A stretch of DNA of 64,000 nt from Prevotella sp. GTDB lineage: Bacteria; Bacteroidota; Bacteroidia; Bacteroidales; Bacteroidaceae. Position numbers and translations under genes: made by a program. The notes beneath the pieces are model-generated. The model was not told where the DNA came from, searched no databases, and was given only the letters and a program-made list of their open reading frames with translations. This document shows positions 35,655 to 44,698 of the stretch, in pieces. Location: NCBI GenBank assembly GCA_024684515.1, contig JAIKWS010000116.1:1-64000 (forward strand), written 5' to 3'. Position 1 is the first letter of the stretch, and the number at the start of each line of letters is the position of its first letter.

Positions 35655-37703
35655 ATGGCAAAAATGAAACTAAAAACAATTATTACGACTATGGCACTAA
35701 CGACCATATCGATGGCTGCTGCCGCTCAGGGACAGCTGGCCTCTGGAATCAGTCTTGACAATCTAGACAAGACGGCACGTCCTGCAGATGACTTCTATCA
35801 GTATGCCTGTGGAGGGTGGATGCAAAAGCATCCGCTGCCTGCTGCTTATTCCCGCTTTGGCTCGTTCGACCAACTGGGTGAGAACAACAACAAGCGCATC
35901 AATGGCATTCTCGATGAACTGCTGCACAACAGCTATGCTAAGGGAACGGTAGAGCAGAAACTATCAGACCTCTACAAACTGGCGATGGACAGCGTGCGGC
36001 GTAATGCTGAGGGGACAGCACCCGCGATGGCTATCATCGAACAGATGGAGAAGGCCAAGACAAAGGAACAGCTCTTCCAGATACAGCTACAGCTGTGTCC
36101 CGAGGGTGATAGCGAGTTCTATCGTGCCGGTATCGGTGCCGACGAGAAGAACGCCACGCAGAACATCCTCAGCGTGGGACAGGGAGGTATCACACTCGGC
36201 ATGAAGGACTATTATCTAGATAACGATCCTGAAACCGCCAAGATCCGTGAGGAGTACAAGAACCACATCGTTCGTATGTTCCAGGTGTTCGGATTCTCCA
36301 AGAGCAAGGCTCAGAAGAAGATGAAGAACATCATGCGGCTGGAGACTGAGCTGGCAAAGGTGTCGCGCTCGCGTACCGAACTGCGTGACCCACAGCGTAA
36401 CTACAACAAGACCACGCTGAAGGAGTTTGCCGCCAACTATCCCAACCTGAAGCTCGAGCAGGTGATGAATGCTCAGGGCGTGGACTCAAAGTATATGCAG
36501 GAACTGGTGGTGGGACAGCCAGAGTTTATGGCAGGAGCCGACAAACTCATAGCTACTATGACCGCTGCCGAGTATCGTGACTATATGGAGTGGGGACAGA
36601 TCATGTCGGCTTCCGGCTATCTCGACGATGCTACACAGGCTGCCAATTTCGAGTTCTTCGGCAAGGTGATGTCAGGACGCAAGGAGGATCACCCACGCTG
36701 GCGTAGGGCTACTTCACAGCTCGAGGGACAGATGGGACAGGCTCTGGGCAAGATATATGTCGACAAGTACTTCCCCGCTGCTGCCAAGGAGCGTATGCAG
36801 CAGCTCATCAAGAACCTGCAGATTGCATTGGGAGAGCGCATAGCAGCACAAGACTGGATGAGTGATTCGACGAAGGTGAACGCCCTGCTGAAGCTGAATT
36901 CATTCTATGTGAAGGTGGGATATCCTGACAAGTGGATCGACCTGTCTAAGCTTACCATCGACCCTGCCAAGAGCTATTATGACAATATCAAGGCCTGTAA
37001 CAAGTTCTGGACAGCATGGGGCATCGAACATAGTGCGGGCAAACCGGTAGACCGCGACGACTGGTACATGAATCCGCAGACGGTGAATGCCTACTACAAT
37101 CCTACCACCAACGAGATCTGCTTCCCTGCGGGCATCCTCCAGCCTCCTTTCTTCGACATGCAGGCTGACGATGCCTTTAACTATGGAGCCATCGGCGTCG
37201 TGATTGGACATGAGATGACACACGGCTTCGACGACCAGGGACGTCAGTTTGACAAGGATGGTAATATGCACGACTGGTGGGCAGCCTCTGATGCCACCAT
37301 GTTCAAGGAACGTACCGATAAGTATGCTGATTTCTTCTCGGCCATCAAGGTGCTGCCTGACCTGAATGCCAACGGACGGCTGACGCTAGGTGAGAATCTG
37401 GCTGATCATGGAGGATTGCAGGTTGCTTATGCTGCTTTCAAAAACGCTACCAAGATCCGTCAGCTGACGGATGTCGACGGACTGACACCCGACCAGCGGT
37501 TCTTCATTGCCTATGCTGGTGTCTGGGCAGGCAATATCACCGATGAGGAGATACGCAATCGCACCAAGAGCGATCCTCATGCCCTGGGGCGCTGGCGTGT
37601 CAACGGTGCGCTGCCGCATATTGATGCGTGGTATGAAGCCTTTGGAGTGAAGTCGGGCGACAAGATGTTCATCCCCAAGGAGCAGCGCTTGCCTCTCTGG
37701 TAA
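35655..37703 (+). CDS. M13-family zinc metallopeptidase (PepO/neprilysin-like), secreted
   Basis: The 682-residue product starts with a signal peptide (hydrophobic 6-18, ending AAAAQG); the start at 35655 is chosen because it places this signal at the N-terminus. The N-terminal peptidase M13 domain has PADDFYQYACGGWM near 35. The catalytic domain has NAYYNPTTNEICFPAGIL near 485, the zinc motif GHEMTHGFDDQG near 518 (His-Glu-x-x-His) and GENLADHGGL near 577 with the third zinc ligand. It ends in LPLW rather than the usual C-x-x-W. It follows the ABC-F gene by 28 bases and ends before a strong terminator. Confidence 0.94.
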   Translation: MAKMKLKTIITTMALTTISMAAAAQGQLASGISLDNLDKTARPADDFYQYACGGWMQKHPLPAAYSRFGSFDQLGENNNKRINGILDELLHNSYAKGTVEQKLSDLYKLAMDSVRRNAEGTAPAMAIIEQMEKAKTKEQLFQIQLQLCPEGDSEFYRAGIGADEKNATQNILSVGQGGITLGMKDYYLDNDPETAKIREEYKNHIVRMFQVFGFSKSKAQKKMKNIMRLETELAKVSRSRTELRDPQRNYNKTTLKEFAANYPNLKLEQVMNAQGVDSKYMQELVVGQPEFMAGADKLIATMTAAEYRDYMEWGQIMSASGYLDDATQAANFEFFGKVMSGRKEDHPRWRRATSQLEGQMGQALGKIYVDKYFPAAAKERMQQLIKNLQIALGERIAAQDWMSDSTKVNALLKLNSFYVKVGYPDKWIDLSKLTIDPAKSYYDNIKACNKFWTAWGIEHSAGKPVDRDDWYMNPQTVNAYYNPTTNEICFPAGILQPPFFDMQADDAFNYGAIGVVIGHEMTHGFDDQGRQFDKDGNMHDWWAASDATMFKERTDKYADFFSAIKVLPDLNANGRLTLGENLADHGGLQVAYAAFKNATKIRQLTDVDGLTPDQRFFIAYAGVWAGNITDEEIRNRTKSDPHALGRWRVNGALPHIDAWYEAFGVKSGDKMFIPKEQRLPLW

Positions 37704-37749
37704 TTGTGCAGGTTTGCTTAGGGTAAGATCACTCTATAGAAACAGTATT

Positions 37750-37792
37750 GGCGCTGATTAGGGAACAGGTATCCCTTTTCAGCGCCAGTTTT
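37750..37792. terminator. strong bidirectional terminator
   Basis: GGCGCTGA (37750-37757) pairs with TCAGCGCC (37779-37786), extended by AGGGA with TCCCT inside, followed by a T tract on the plus strand. It lies between the convergent M13 peptidase and methyltransferase genes. Confidence 0.88.
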
Positions 37793-37811
37793 TATGCCTG
37801 ATTATCAGCAC

Positions 37812-38609
37812 CTATCGCAGTTCCCAGAAAGCAACGGCAGCAGCGGCAGCCACGTTGAGTGAGTCTACACCATGTTGCATGGGGATGCGAACGGTGTAGT
37901 CTGCCTGTGAAATGGTGGAGTGGGGCAGCCCGTCACCTTCTGTTCCCATGATGATGGCCAGGCGAGGCTCGGCTTTTAGTAGAGGATTGTCGAGCGGAAC
38001 GGAATTGTCCGTGAGTGCCATAGCGGCAGTACGGAATCCGAGTCTGGACAATTCCTGTATGTCGTCAATCCAGGTCCACGGTACTAAGAAGACACTACCC
38101 ATACTGACGCGTACAGCCCGTCTGTTGAGTGGGTCGCACGAGTCGTTGGTCAGCACGACGGCATCAATACCGAGGGCTGCTGCCGAACGGAAAATGGCAC
38201 CGATGTTGGTGGTGTCGCATACACTTTGGATGACCACGATGCGACGGCCGTTGTGACAGACTTCTTTCAGGCTGCGAGGTCGGGGGCGACGCATGGCACA
38301 GAGCACACCGCGGGTGAGGGTGTAGCCTGTGAGCTGGGCAAGCAGTTCGCGAGGACCAGTGTAGATGGGAATGTCGTCAGGGAGACCGTCAACGATGTCT
38401 TTGGCGTCACCCTCCAGGTGGCGACGTTCACACAGTAGGGCTAGCGGCTGTATGCCAGCATCGAGAGCCACTCGTATCACCTTTGGACTTTCCACGATGA
38501 AGATGCCCTGTTCGGGTTCTGCCCTGTTGCGAAGTTGAGCCTCTGTCAGAGATCCGAACATCCTGACCTGCGGATTGTCGATCGATGTAATGGTAATAAT
38601 CTGTTTCAT
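37812..38609 (-). CDS. SpoU/TrmH-type RNA 2'-O-methyltransferase
   Basis: The 265-residue protein is a SPOUT methyltransferase using S-adenosylmethionine. An N-terminal substrate-binding domain (about 1-105; FIVESPKVIRVAL) resembles that of TsnR/RlmB-type enzymes. The three SpoU motifs are NIGAIFRSAAALG near 134, IIMGTEGDGL near 218 and IPMQHGVDSLNVAAAAAV near 241, which together form the knot. The target RNA, rRNA or tRNA, cannot be told from sequence. A TACTTTTG box at 38614-38621 (minus strand) lies five bases from the start codon, so the transcript would be nearly leaderless. Confidence 0.92.
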   Translation of the reverse strand: MKQIITITSIDNPQVRMFGSLTEAQLRNRAEPEQGIFIVESPKVIRVALDAGIQPLALLCERRHLEGDAKDIVDGLPDDIPIYTGPRELLAQLTGYTLTRGVLCAMRRPRPRSLKEVCHNGRRIVVIQSVCDTTNIGAIFRSAAALGIDAVVLTNDSCDPLNRRAVRVSMGSVFLVPWTWIDDIQELSRLGFRTAAMALTDNSVPLDNPLLKAEPRLAIIMGTEGDGLPHSTISQADYTVRIPMQHGVDSLNVAAAAAVAFWELR

Positions 38610-38613
38610 TCAG

Positions 38614-38621
38614 CAAAAGTA
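38614..38621 (-). promoter_or_regulatory. promoter -7 box (TACTTTTG) of RNA methyltransferase gene
   Basis: A perfect box on the minus strand only five bases upstream of the ATG. Transcription would begin at or next to the start codon, suggesting leaderless translation, or a later true start. Confidence 0.55.
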
Positions 38622-38721
38622 CAAAAAAATATTGGTATTATCAATTCTTCTGCCTAAAACTTTGACAATAATAGATGTCAACAGGTGGAACTGCGTGTTG
38701 CACGATGAAATCGATCCGAGG

Positions 38722-38941
38722 TCTCTTGTGGTGAGCCGTAATCTCTCTTGTGGTTAGCCGTAATCTCTCTTGTGGTGAGCCGTAATCTCTCTTGTAGTGA
38801 GCCGTAATCTCTCTTGTAGTGAGCCGTAATCTCTCTCATGGTGAGCCGTAATCTCTCTCATGGTGAGCCGTAATCTCTCTCATAGCGAGCCGTAATCTCT
38901 CTCATGGTGAGCCGTAATCTCTCTTGTGGTGAGTCGTAATC
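38722..38941. repeat. 22-bp tandem repeat, 10 units
   Basis: Ten contiguous 22-bp units of the form TCTCTTGTGGTGAGCCGTAA plus TC. Five units carry TTGT in the centre, four carry TCAT, and the tenth returns to TTGT, so variants are in blocks. There are no spacers, so it is not CRISPR. It lies between the methyltransferase gene and the ilvC terminator. Confidence 0.95.
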
Positions 38942-38958
38942 TTCTTGGAGAGTACAAA

Positions 38959-38991
38959 GAGGGGGAGCGCCGTTTGTTGCGTCTCCCCCTC
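38959..38991 (-). terminator. terminator of ilvC
   Basis: GAGGGGGAG (38959-38967) and CTCCCCCTC (38983-38991) form a perfect 9-bp stem; on the minus strand TTTG follows. It is 43 bases beyond the ilvC stop codon. Confidence 0.75.
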
Positions 38992-39034
38992 CGAATGGTT
39001 ATTGTGCGTTGTTTAAACGCGGAAGAGTATGGAG

Positions 39035-40084
39035 TTAGTCTTCGTTGTTTTCTGGACGCAATTTGCGCACCACGACTCCTGCTTGCCACATCTCCTGGTT
39101 GCGCATGGCCTCTAGTTCTTTCTCCAGTCCGGCACGATAGTCGGGCTTTGAGTTGGAATCGATGCTAATCTGTGCTTCGATGCCGCTCTTTACAGAGAGA
39201 TAGAGCCATTCCATGACAGGTTTGATGGCATCGTGGAAACGAGGTGCCCAGTCGAGGGCTCCACGCTGTGCGGTGGTAGAGCAGTTGGCGTACATCCAGT
39301 CCATGCCTTTCTCGCCAAAGAGCGGGCCAAGGCTCTGTGTGAGCTCCTCAACGGTCTCGTTGAAAGCCTCTGAGGGAGAATGTCCATGCTCGCGCAGTAC
39401 TTCATACTGAGCCAGCAGCAGACCCTGGATAGCACCCATCAGCGATCCGCGCTCACCCGTGAGGTCGCTGGTAGCTTCACGCTCGAAGGTTGTCTTGAAG
39501 AGGTATCCAGCACCAATGCCAATACCAAAGGCGATAGTCTTCTCCTCAGCCTTGCCGCTGGCGTCCTGGTAGACGGCATACGAGCAGTTCAGGCCACGTC
39601 CCTCGCAGAACATGGTGCGGAGGCTGGTGCCGCTGCCCTTGGGAGCAACGAGGATGACGTCGACATCTTTTGGTGGAATGACGCCTGTGCGGTCGCTCCA
39701 GTTGATGGCGAAGCCGTGGCTGTAGTAGAGTGTCTTGCCTGGTGTGAGGTGCTGTTTGATGGTTGGCCATACCTGTATCTGTCCTGCATCGGAAAGTAGC
39801 ATGCAGAGTATGGTGCCTTTCTTGGCGGCCTCTTCGATGCTGAACAGCGTCTTTCCTGGTACCCATCCGTCGGCGACGGCCTTGTCATAGGTCTTACCAG
39901 CACGCTGTCCGACAATGACGTTGAAGCCGTTGTCGCGCAGGTTGCAAGCCTGTCCAGGTCCCTGGATGCCGTAGCCGATGACGGCGATAACTTCGTCTTT
40001 CAATACTTCGCGAGCTTTCTCGAGTGAGAATTCCTTGCTGGTGACCACAGTCTCGATGACGCCACCAAAATTCATTTCTGCCAT
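39035..40084 (-). CDS. ilvC: ketol-acid reductoisomerase
   Basis: IlvC converts acetolactate or acetohydroxybutyrate to dihydroxy acids in valine, leucine and isoleucine synthesis, using NADPH and magnesium. The 349-residue product (start MAEMNFGG at 40084) has the Rossmann loop IGYGIQGPGQA near 37, LVAPKGSGTSLR near 146 and the metal site SDLTGERGSLMGA near 203 with ATTAQRG-like CSTTAQRGALDW near 265. The frame stays open 41 codons further upstream, but homologous enzymes start here. It stands alone, without ilvB, ilvN or ilvD beside it, and has its own promoter and terminator. Confidence 0.96.
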   Translation of the reverse strand: MAEMNFGGVIETVVTSKEFSLEKAREVLKDEVIAVIGYGIQGPGQACNLRDNGFNVIVGQRAGKTYDKAVADGWVPGKTLFSIEEAAKKGTILCMLLSDAGQIQVWPTIKQHLTPGKTLYYSHGFAINWSDRTGVIPPKDVDVILVAPKGSGTSLRTMFCEGRGLNCSYAVYQDASGKAEEKTIAFGIGIGAGYLFKTTFEREATSDLTGERGSLMGAIQGLLLAQYEVLREHGHSPSEAFNETVEELTQSLGPLFGEKGMDWMYANCSTTAQRGALDWAPRFHDAIKPVMEWLYLSVKSGIEAQISIDSNSKPDYRAGLEKELEAMRNQEMWQAGVVVRKLRPENNED

Positions 40085-40215
40085 AACAGTTTTGTTGTTT
40101 AAGTTGAACTTGTCCCTTTGAAGCCATGCCCATCCTACGCGAGAATAGTCGTCTTGTTGGCCCAAAACACCACCTGCGCGAGATGATGACGAGGGAGTAT
40201 TATCTAATTGGTCTG

Positions 40216-40247
40216 CAAAATTATCAAATTGTTACGAATTAACCAAA
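40216..40247 (-). promoter_or_regulatory. promoter of ilvC
   Basis: On the minus strand TTTG (40244-40247), 20-base spacer, TAATTTTG (40216-40223). The 5' leader is about 125 bases. I found no leader peptide rich in branched-chain residues and no terminator hairpin in it. Confidence 0.75.
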
Positions 40248-40267
40248 TTTTCCGACATATTTTCTTG

Positions 40268-40834
40268 CTATGTGCGGAATTTCTTGTTGTTTGTTGTCTC
40301 TTGCTGCTCTTTTCCCTGGAAGTCGTGCTCCAGTTGCAGCAGTCGTATCTCGGCATTTGTCATGCGGGTGACTTCTGGCATCTGGCAATTGTAGTATACG
40401 GCCTGTATGGCCTTGTTGATGATGCCATGCCCCACGGCCAACACTTTCTGGTTGGGATATTTCATATATATATAATGTAGGAATTGTCTGGCTCTGTCGA
40501 GCAGGTGTTCTAGCTTCTCCACGTTGTCTGGCCAGGGTAGTCCTTTCAGGTCGGGTATATATCGTCCGGTGAAATCTCCCCAGTCTCGTTCGCGCAGCAA
40601 TGGTGTGGTGACAATAGTGGCGCCATGCGGCTCAGCCACGATGCTTGCGGTGTCCATAGAGCGCTTGAGGTCGCTAGCCACGAAGGCATCGAAATGCTTG
40701 CCGGCCAGTTCGTCGCGTACCTTGATGGCTTGTTTCCTGCCTTCTTCGTTGAGCTCGCCTTGCACCTGTCCCTGCATTATCTGCCGTGCGTTGTCGATGG
40801 TCTCTCCGTGGCGCATTAAAAAGAGTTTTGTCAT
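40268..40834 (-). CDS. histidine phosphatase family protein
   Basis: The 188-residue protein belongs to the phosphoglycerate-mutase-like histidine phosphatases. The catalytic motif LMRHGET is at residues 6-12, the second arginine region VASDLKRSMDTA near 52, the acid RERDWGDFTG near 81 and the second histidine AVGHGIINKA near 132. Substrate is unknown; cobalamin phosphatase (CobC) and broad-specificity phosphatases share these motifs. Its promoter (TAACTTTG, minus, 40894-40901) is divergent from that of the DUF308 gene. Confidence 0.9.
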   Translation of the reverse strand: MTKLFLMRHGETIDNARQIMQGQVQGELNEEGRKQAIKVRDELAGKHFDAFVASDLKRSMDTASIVAEPHGATIVTTPLLRERDWGDFTGRYIPDLKGLPWPDNVEKLEHLLDRARQFLHYIYMKYPNQKVLAVGHGIINKAIQAVYYNCQMPEVTRMTNAEIRLLQLEHDFQGKEQQETTNNKKFRT

Positions 40835-40893
40835 GCTGTCTGTTGATCTGCTGTACGATGGTCTGTTGGTAGCGGACTTCGCACATTTGCGTG

Positions 40894-40901
40894 CAAAGTT
40901 A
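40894..40901 (-). promoter_or_regulatory. promoter -7 box (TAACTTTG) of histidine phosphatase
   Basis: A perfect minus-strand box, 60 bases ahead of the start codon. Confidence 0.65.
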
Positions 40902-40986
40902 CAAAAAAAGAATAATAATCTATTGTGAAAAGTGATGTTTAAGGAAAAAAAACAGTTAGATTGTTTTCTGATTGAGGATAATTTAT

Positions 40987-40994
40987 TATCTTTG
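40987..40994 (+). promoter_or_regulatory. promoter -7 box (TATCTTTG) of DUF308 gene
   Basis: A perfect plus-strand box, 26 bases before the ATG at 41021. Confidence 0.7.
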
Positions 40995-41020
40995 CAGAAA
41001 GTTTTTACTTGTTTAAGCTT

Positions 41021-41680
41021 ATGAAATTGTTTCGTATATCCATTATCCGTGCCATTGCCGCTTTGGTGGTGGGCGTATTGCTGCTGAAGTATGATTCAGC
41101 CGTGCTGAAGGGGCTCACCATAGCCCTTGGTGTGATGTTCCTGATTGCTGGTGTGGTGTCGTTGGTGGGTTGGGTTAACACCCGCAGGAAGAGTGTTGAC
41201 TTCCGTGTATATGACAATGGTGAGGAAAGTGGCGCTGCCGAAAGTACTCAGCCCATGTTTCCCATCGCTGGTCTGGGCAGTCTGTTGCTGGGTCTCATCC
41301 TTGCCCTCACCCGTAGCGACGACTATCTGGAATGGGCGATGTATCTGGTTGGCGGTGTGCTGGTGCTGGCTGCTCTGAATATGTTGATGAACTTGAATGC
41401 AGCTCGCAAGATGGAGCCTGTGGCAGGCTGGATGTGGATTGTGCCGTTGCTGATTGTCGTCGCCTCGGTACTGGCTATGCTGAAAGGTCTTGTGCCGGCA
41501 GCTACGTGTACGATGATACTGGGTATAACGGCATTGGTATATGCCGTATTTGAACTTGTCTACTCTTTCGTGTTCAGCGGCATCAGGAAGCGCTATGAGA
41601 AAACGCAGACGCAAGTACGTCATGCCAGTCAGGTGAGCACGGCTCCTGCTGAGGAGGGGCTCGTCGTCAGCGAGGAGTAA
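41021..41680 (+). CDS. DUF308 (HdeD-like) membrane protein
   Basis: The 219-residue protein has about six hydrophobic helices in pairs (AIAALVVGVLLLKYDSAVLKG; GVMFLIAGVVSLVGWV; GSLLLGLILALTRSDDYLEWAMYLVGGVLVLAALNML; MWIVPLLIVVASVLAML; ILGITALVYAVFELVY). A repeated pattern with helix-end Asp/Lys fits DUF308/HdeD-like proteins. The start at 41021 is the first ATG after the -7 box. The C-terminal 30 residues are charged and soluble. Function is unknown. It converges on udk with only five bases between stops. Confidence 0.8.
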   Translation: MKLFRISIIRAIAALVVGVLLLKYDSAVLKGLTIALGVMFLIAGVVSLVGWVNTRRKSVDFRVYDNGEESGAAESTQPMFPIAGLGSLLLGLILALTRSDDYLEWAMYLVGGVLVLAALNMLMNLNAARKMEPVAGWMWIVPLLIVVASVLAMLKGLVPAATCTMILGITALVYAVFELVYSFVFSGIRKRYEKTQTQVRHASQVSTAPAEEGLVVSEE

Positions 41681-41685
41681 TCTTG

Positions 41686-42300
41686 TTATACTCCAGTTAC
41701 GATCCCCTCGATATAGGTCTTGAGGATATGTATGCCGGTCTTGTTCTCTCCTCCCCAGGGGATGATGAGGTCGGCAAATTTTTTTGTTGGTTCTATGAAC
41801 TGCTCGTGCATGGGTTTGAGCACCTTTTCGTAGCGGTCTAGCACCATGTCGACGGTGCGTCCCCGTTCCACCACGTCGCGACGGATGTTGCGGATGAGCC
41901 GCACATCGCTGTCGGTATCGACGAAGATTTTCAGGTCCATCATGTCGCGCAGACGCTTGTAGTGCAAGGTCATGATGCCTTCGATGATGATGACGGGCTT
42001 GGGCTCTACGTGGATGGTTTCCTTCTGGCGGTTGCTCTCGATATAGGAGTAGGTAGGCTGTTCGATGGCCTCTCCGTTTTTCAACTGTCGTATCTGCTCA
42101 GTAAGCAGCTTCCAGTCGAAGGCGTCAGGATGGTCGAAGTTGATGGCTTTCCGCTCTTCGGACGTCAGGTTGGTGGTGTCGTTATAATACGAATCAAGCG
42201 GTACGACAGCCACGCAATGAGGGGGCAGCGACTTGGAGATGTGTTTTACGACGGTGGTCTTTCCAGAACCTGTGCCGCCAGCTATTCCGATGATGGTCAT
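41686..42300 (-). CDS. udk: uridine kinase
   Basis: Udk phosphorylates uridine or cytidine in pyrimidine salvage. The 204-residue product has the Walker A loop GIAGGTGSGKTT near residue 5, LDSYYND near 36, NFDHPDAFDW near 54 and RDVVERGRTVDMVLDRYEKV near 140, all typical. It follows the EEP-family gene by 79 bases on the minus strand. Confidence 0.96.
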   Translation of the reverse strand: MTIIGIAGGTGSGKTTVVKHISKSLPPHCVAVVPLDSYYNDTTNLTSEERKAINFDHPDAFDWKLLTEQIRQLKNGEAIEQPTYSYIESNRQKETIHVEPKPVIIIEGIMTLHYKRLRDMMDLKIFVDTDSDVRLIRNIRRDVVERGRTVDMVLDRYEKVLKPMHEQFIEPTKKFADLIIPWGGENKTGIHILKTYIEGIVTGV

Positions 42301-42379
42301 TTTTATAGAGAGTTAATAGGTCGTTTCTGGTGAGATATTGGTGAGTGGTTGCTGATGTGGCAAGTTCTTGTCATGATGT

Positions 42380-43456
42380 CTATTTCGACTCCTTGACCAG
42401 GTAGACGATGGTGGGCAGGTGGTCGCTATAGCCGTTGAGCCAGGCCCCGCCGGCATGTGTGCGCAACATATTTCCCTTGTATTTCCCTTCGCGCTGGAAG
42501 AGGTAGTCGCGACGGAATATCTGGTGGCGGAAATACTTTAACGATGTACAGTCAATCTTGCTGAGTTCCACGTCTTTATTGTCCTTCATGTTGTCCTGGT
42601 CGAGTAGCGTCTGTGAGAGGATGATCTGGTCGAAGAGGTTCCACCCGCCATCATATTGCAGCGTACCGGTTCCTGATTTCAGAACGTCCCACCAGGGGTT
42701 CCACAGTCCTCCTTCTTCAGTCTTCTTGAGCTTGCGTCGTGCCCCTAGGTCTTCGGCCATAGACTTGTCCTGCGGGTCATCGTTCATGTCGCCCATGATG
42801 ATGAGTTTCACGTTGGGATCTTCCTGCATGATCTGCTCCTTCAGCTCACGTAGCTGTCTGCCTCCTTCTTCGCGGTAGAATGATGTTGCGCCCCTGGAAG
42901 GCAGATGGTTTACGACGATAGTGACATGTTCTCCCGCCATTGTCCCGCTGACAGTCAGGAATCCGCGTGTGGCACGTAGCGAATCCTCGGGTTTGACATA
43001 GATATAAGGTACCAGCTTAGCGTCGCGTACCTGGAAAAGCATGGGGTTGTAGAGCAACGCACAGTCTACGCCTCGCTGGTCAGGGCCTTCGATGTGTACA
43101 AACTGCATGTTGCGGGCCTTCAGCGGTTCCTGGTTGCAGAGGTCGGTCAGACAACGTGCATTCTCCACCTCGCTCACGCCAATGGCTGCACAGCCAATAG
43201 GCAGTCGGTCGGTACCCATATCGGCAAGCACGCGAGCCATGTTGCGCAGCTTGTTGCTATATTTCAGGCCAGTCCATTTGTTGCGTCCGTCAGGCAGATA
43301 TTCGTAGTCGTTGTGCCCTGCATCATGACAGGTGTCGAAGAGATTCTCAAGATTATAGAAGCCAATGCCGTAGAGTTGGTATTTCCTGTCCTGACCATTT
43401 GCCTTGGCACTCGCAAGAATGAAGGTGAGCAGTAGAAGGGTGATAATCTTTTTCAT
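42380..43456 (-). CDS. secreted endonuclease/exonuclease/phosphatase family protein
   Basis: The 358-residue product starts at 43456, where a signal peptide begins (MKKIITLLLLTFILASAKA). An earlier in-frame start would put 33 residues before it and run through the promoter. Family motifs are FYNLENLFD near 34 (Asn, Glu metal ligand), IGVSEVEN near 90, VVNHLPSRG near 180, IIMGDMNDDP near 214 and the terminal SDHLPTIV with the catalytic Asp-His. It is exported, so it may act on extracellular nucleic acid or phosphoesters; the substrate is unknown. Confidence 0.9.
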   Translation of the reverse strand: MKKIITLLLLTFILASAKANGQDRKYQLYGIGFYNLENLFDTCHDAGHNDYEYLPDGRNKWTGLKYSNKLRNMARVLADMGTDRLPIGCAAIGVSEVENARCLTDLCNQEPLKARNMQFVHIEGPDQRGVDCALLYNPMLFQVRDAKLVPYIYVKPEDSLRATRGFLTVSGTMAGEHVTIVVNHLPSRGATSFYREEGGRQLRELKEQIMQEDPNVKLIIMGDMNDDPQDKSMAEDLGARRKLKKTEEGGLWNPWWDVLKSGTGTLQYDGGWNLFDQIILSQTLLDQDNMKDNKDVELSKIDCTSLKYFRHQIFRRDYLFQREGKYKGNMLRTHAGGAWLNGYSDHLPTIVYLVKESK

Positions 43457-43475
43457 AATAGTCGATAATTTGATG

Positions 43476-43483
43476 CAAAGATA
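43476..43483 (-). promoter_or_regulatory. promoter -7 box (TATCTTTG) of EEP-family gene
   Basis: A perfect minus-strand box, 19 bases upstream of the ATG at 43456. This supports the short start. Confidence 0.7.
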
Positions 43484-43578
43484 CAAAAAAGATTGAACAC
43501 TAATAGCAGAAAAGAGAAAAAAATGACCATAAAAACAAAAATATTCTGTTTTCAATCTTTCTTCTACATTTTTATTCG

Positions 43579-43586
43579 TACCTTTG
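43579..43586 (+). promoter_or_regulatory. promoter -7 box (TACCTTTG) of dapA
   Basis: A perfect box 26 bases before the dapA ATG at 43613. The sequence just upstream (TTATTCGTACCTTTGCA) matches other housekeeping promoters in the window. It rules out the longer in-frame start at 43493. Confidence 0.8.
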
Positions 43587-43612
43587 CACGCGAAATTAGA
43601 CGAACGTTTTTT

Positions 43613-44500
43613 ATGGTTTATAATATTTTCAAGGGATTGGGTATAGCCCTGGTTACTCCTTTCAGACAGGATGGCAGTGTGGATTACGATGCTTTGTTGC
43701 GATTGGTGGAGTATCAGCTGGATAACGGAGCCGATTTCTTCTGTATTCTCGCCACCACAGGTGAGACTCCCACGTTGACGGCAGAAGAGAAATCACGTAT
43801 CAAGAATCTGGTGGTAGACAAGGTGCAGGCTCGAGTTCCCATTCTGATGGGATGTGGAGGCAATAACACGGCTGCTGTCGTGGAGGAGCTGAAGAATGGC
43901 GACTTCAAGGGTATTGATGGTGTGCTGAGTGTGTGCCCATACTATAACAAGCCCTCTCAGGAAGGTCTATATCAGCATTTCAAGGCTATTGCCGCTGCTA
44001 CCCAGTTGCCTGTGGTTCTTTATAATGTTCCTGGCCGTACGGGTGTGAATCTGAAAGCAGAAACCACAGTTCGTCTGGCTCGTGACTGTCAAAATATCGT
44101 AGCCATCAAGGAGGCTAGTGGCAATCTCGAACAGGTAGATGAGATTATCAAGAACAAGCCTCGCGACTTCGATGTCATCTCTGGTGACGACTCGCTGACG
44201 TTCCCTATGGTGTCGTGCGGTGCTGTTGGTGTGATTTCCGTCATTGGCAATGCTCTTCCTCGTGAGTTCTCTAAGATGATACGTCTTCAGATGCGTGGCG
44301 AATATGAGCCGGCTCGCAAGATTCATCATCGCTTCACCGACTTGTTCTCACTGCTCTTCGTCGATGGCAATCCTGCTGGAGTAAAGGCCATGCTTCACGA
44401 GATGGGATTTATCGAGAATGTGCTCCGACTGCCCTTGGTGCCCACTCGCATTTCCACTCTTCAGCGGATGAGCGAGATTATGAAGGAACTGAAGATTTAG
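43613..44500 (+). CDS. dapA: 4-hydroxy-tetrahydrodipicolinate synthase
   Basis: DapA condenses pyruvate with aspartate semialdehyde at the entry to lysine and diaminopimelate synthesis. The 295-residue barrel has ATTGETPTL near 44, GCGGNNTAAV near 78, VLYNVPGRTG near 133 (catalytic tyrosine) and IVAIKEASGN near 160 (Schiff-base lysine). ISGDDSLTFP near 186 follows, with the usual length and C-terminal helices. It stands alone with its own promoter. Confidence 0.97.
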   Translation: MVYNIFKGLGIALVTPFRQDGSVDYDALLRLVEYQLDNGADFFCILATTGETPTLTAEEKSRIKNLVVDKVQARVPILMGCGGNNTAAVVEELKNGDFKGIDGVLSVCPYYNKPSQEGLYQHFKAIAAATQLPVVLYNVPGRTGVNLKAETTVRLARDCQNIVAIKEASGNLEQVDEIIKNKPRDFDVISGDDSLTFPMVSCGAVGVISVIGNALPREFSKMIRLQMRGEYEPARKIHHRFTDLFSLLFVDGNPAGVKAMLHEMGFIENVLRLPLVPTRISTLQRMSEIMKELKI

Positions 44501-44698
44501 TAGTTGTTTTCGCCTGAGTTCAGGATTGGCATCTTGCGACCCATAGGGCTTATGTGTCAAAGACGGAAAGCAATGTAAGGCTTTCCACCTCTGTGGTGCT
44601 GGACTATGAAATAGTGGGGTGTTTTCCTGGATAATGGGATTCCATAAAAGACCTTGGAAATAGCCTCAGAATACGCACCTAGGGTTCATGTGCCAATG
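44501..44698. other. spacer after dapA
   Basis: No gene is seen. A 7-bp hairpin (GGAAAGC at 44565-44571, GCTTTCC at 44580-44586) lies 65 bases after dapA but lacks a T run. A degenerate copy of the following 22-bp repeat unit occupies about 44685-44698. Confidence 0.5.

Noticed and set aside
38722..38941. Possible CRISPR array (regular 22-bp repeats)
   Set aside because: Units are directly adjacent with no unique spacers and no cas genes lie in the window. The same reasoning excludes the arrays at 17111, 44699, 53477 and 59430.
40085..40210. Leader-peptide attenuator for ilvC, or a longer IlvC start
   Set aside because: No frame rich in Ile, Leu or Val and no terminator hairpin with a T run is present. 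The open in-frame extension lacks a plausible start and is not part of the enzyme family.
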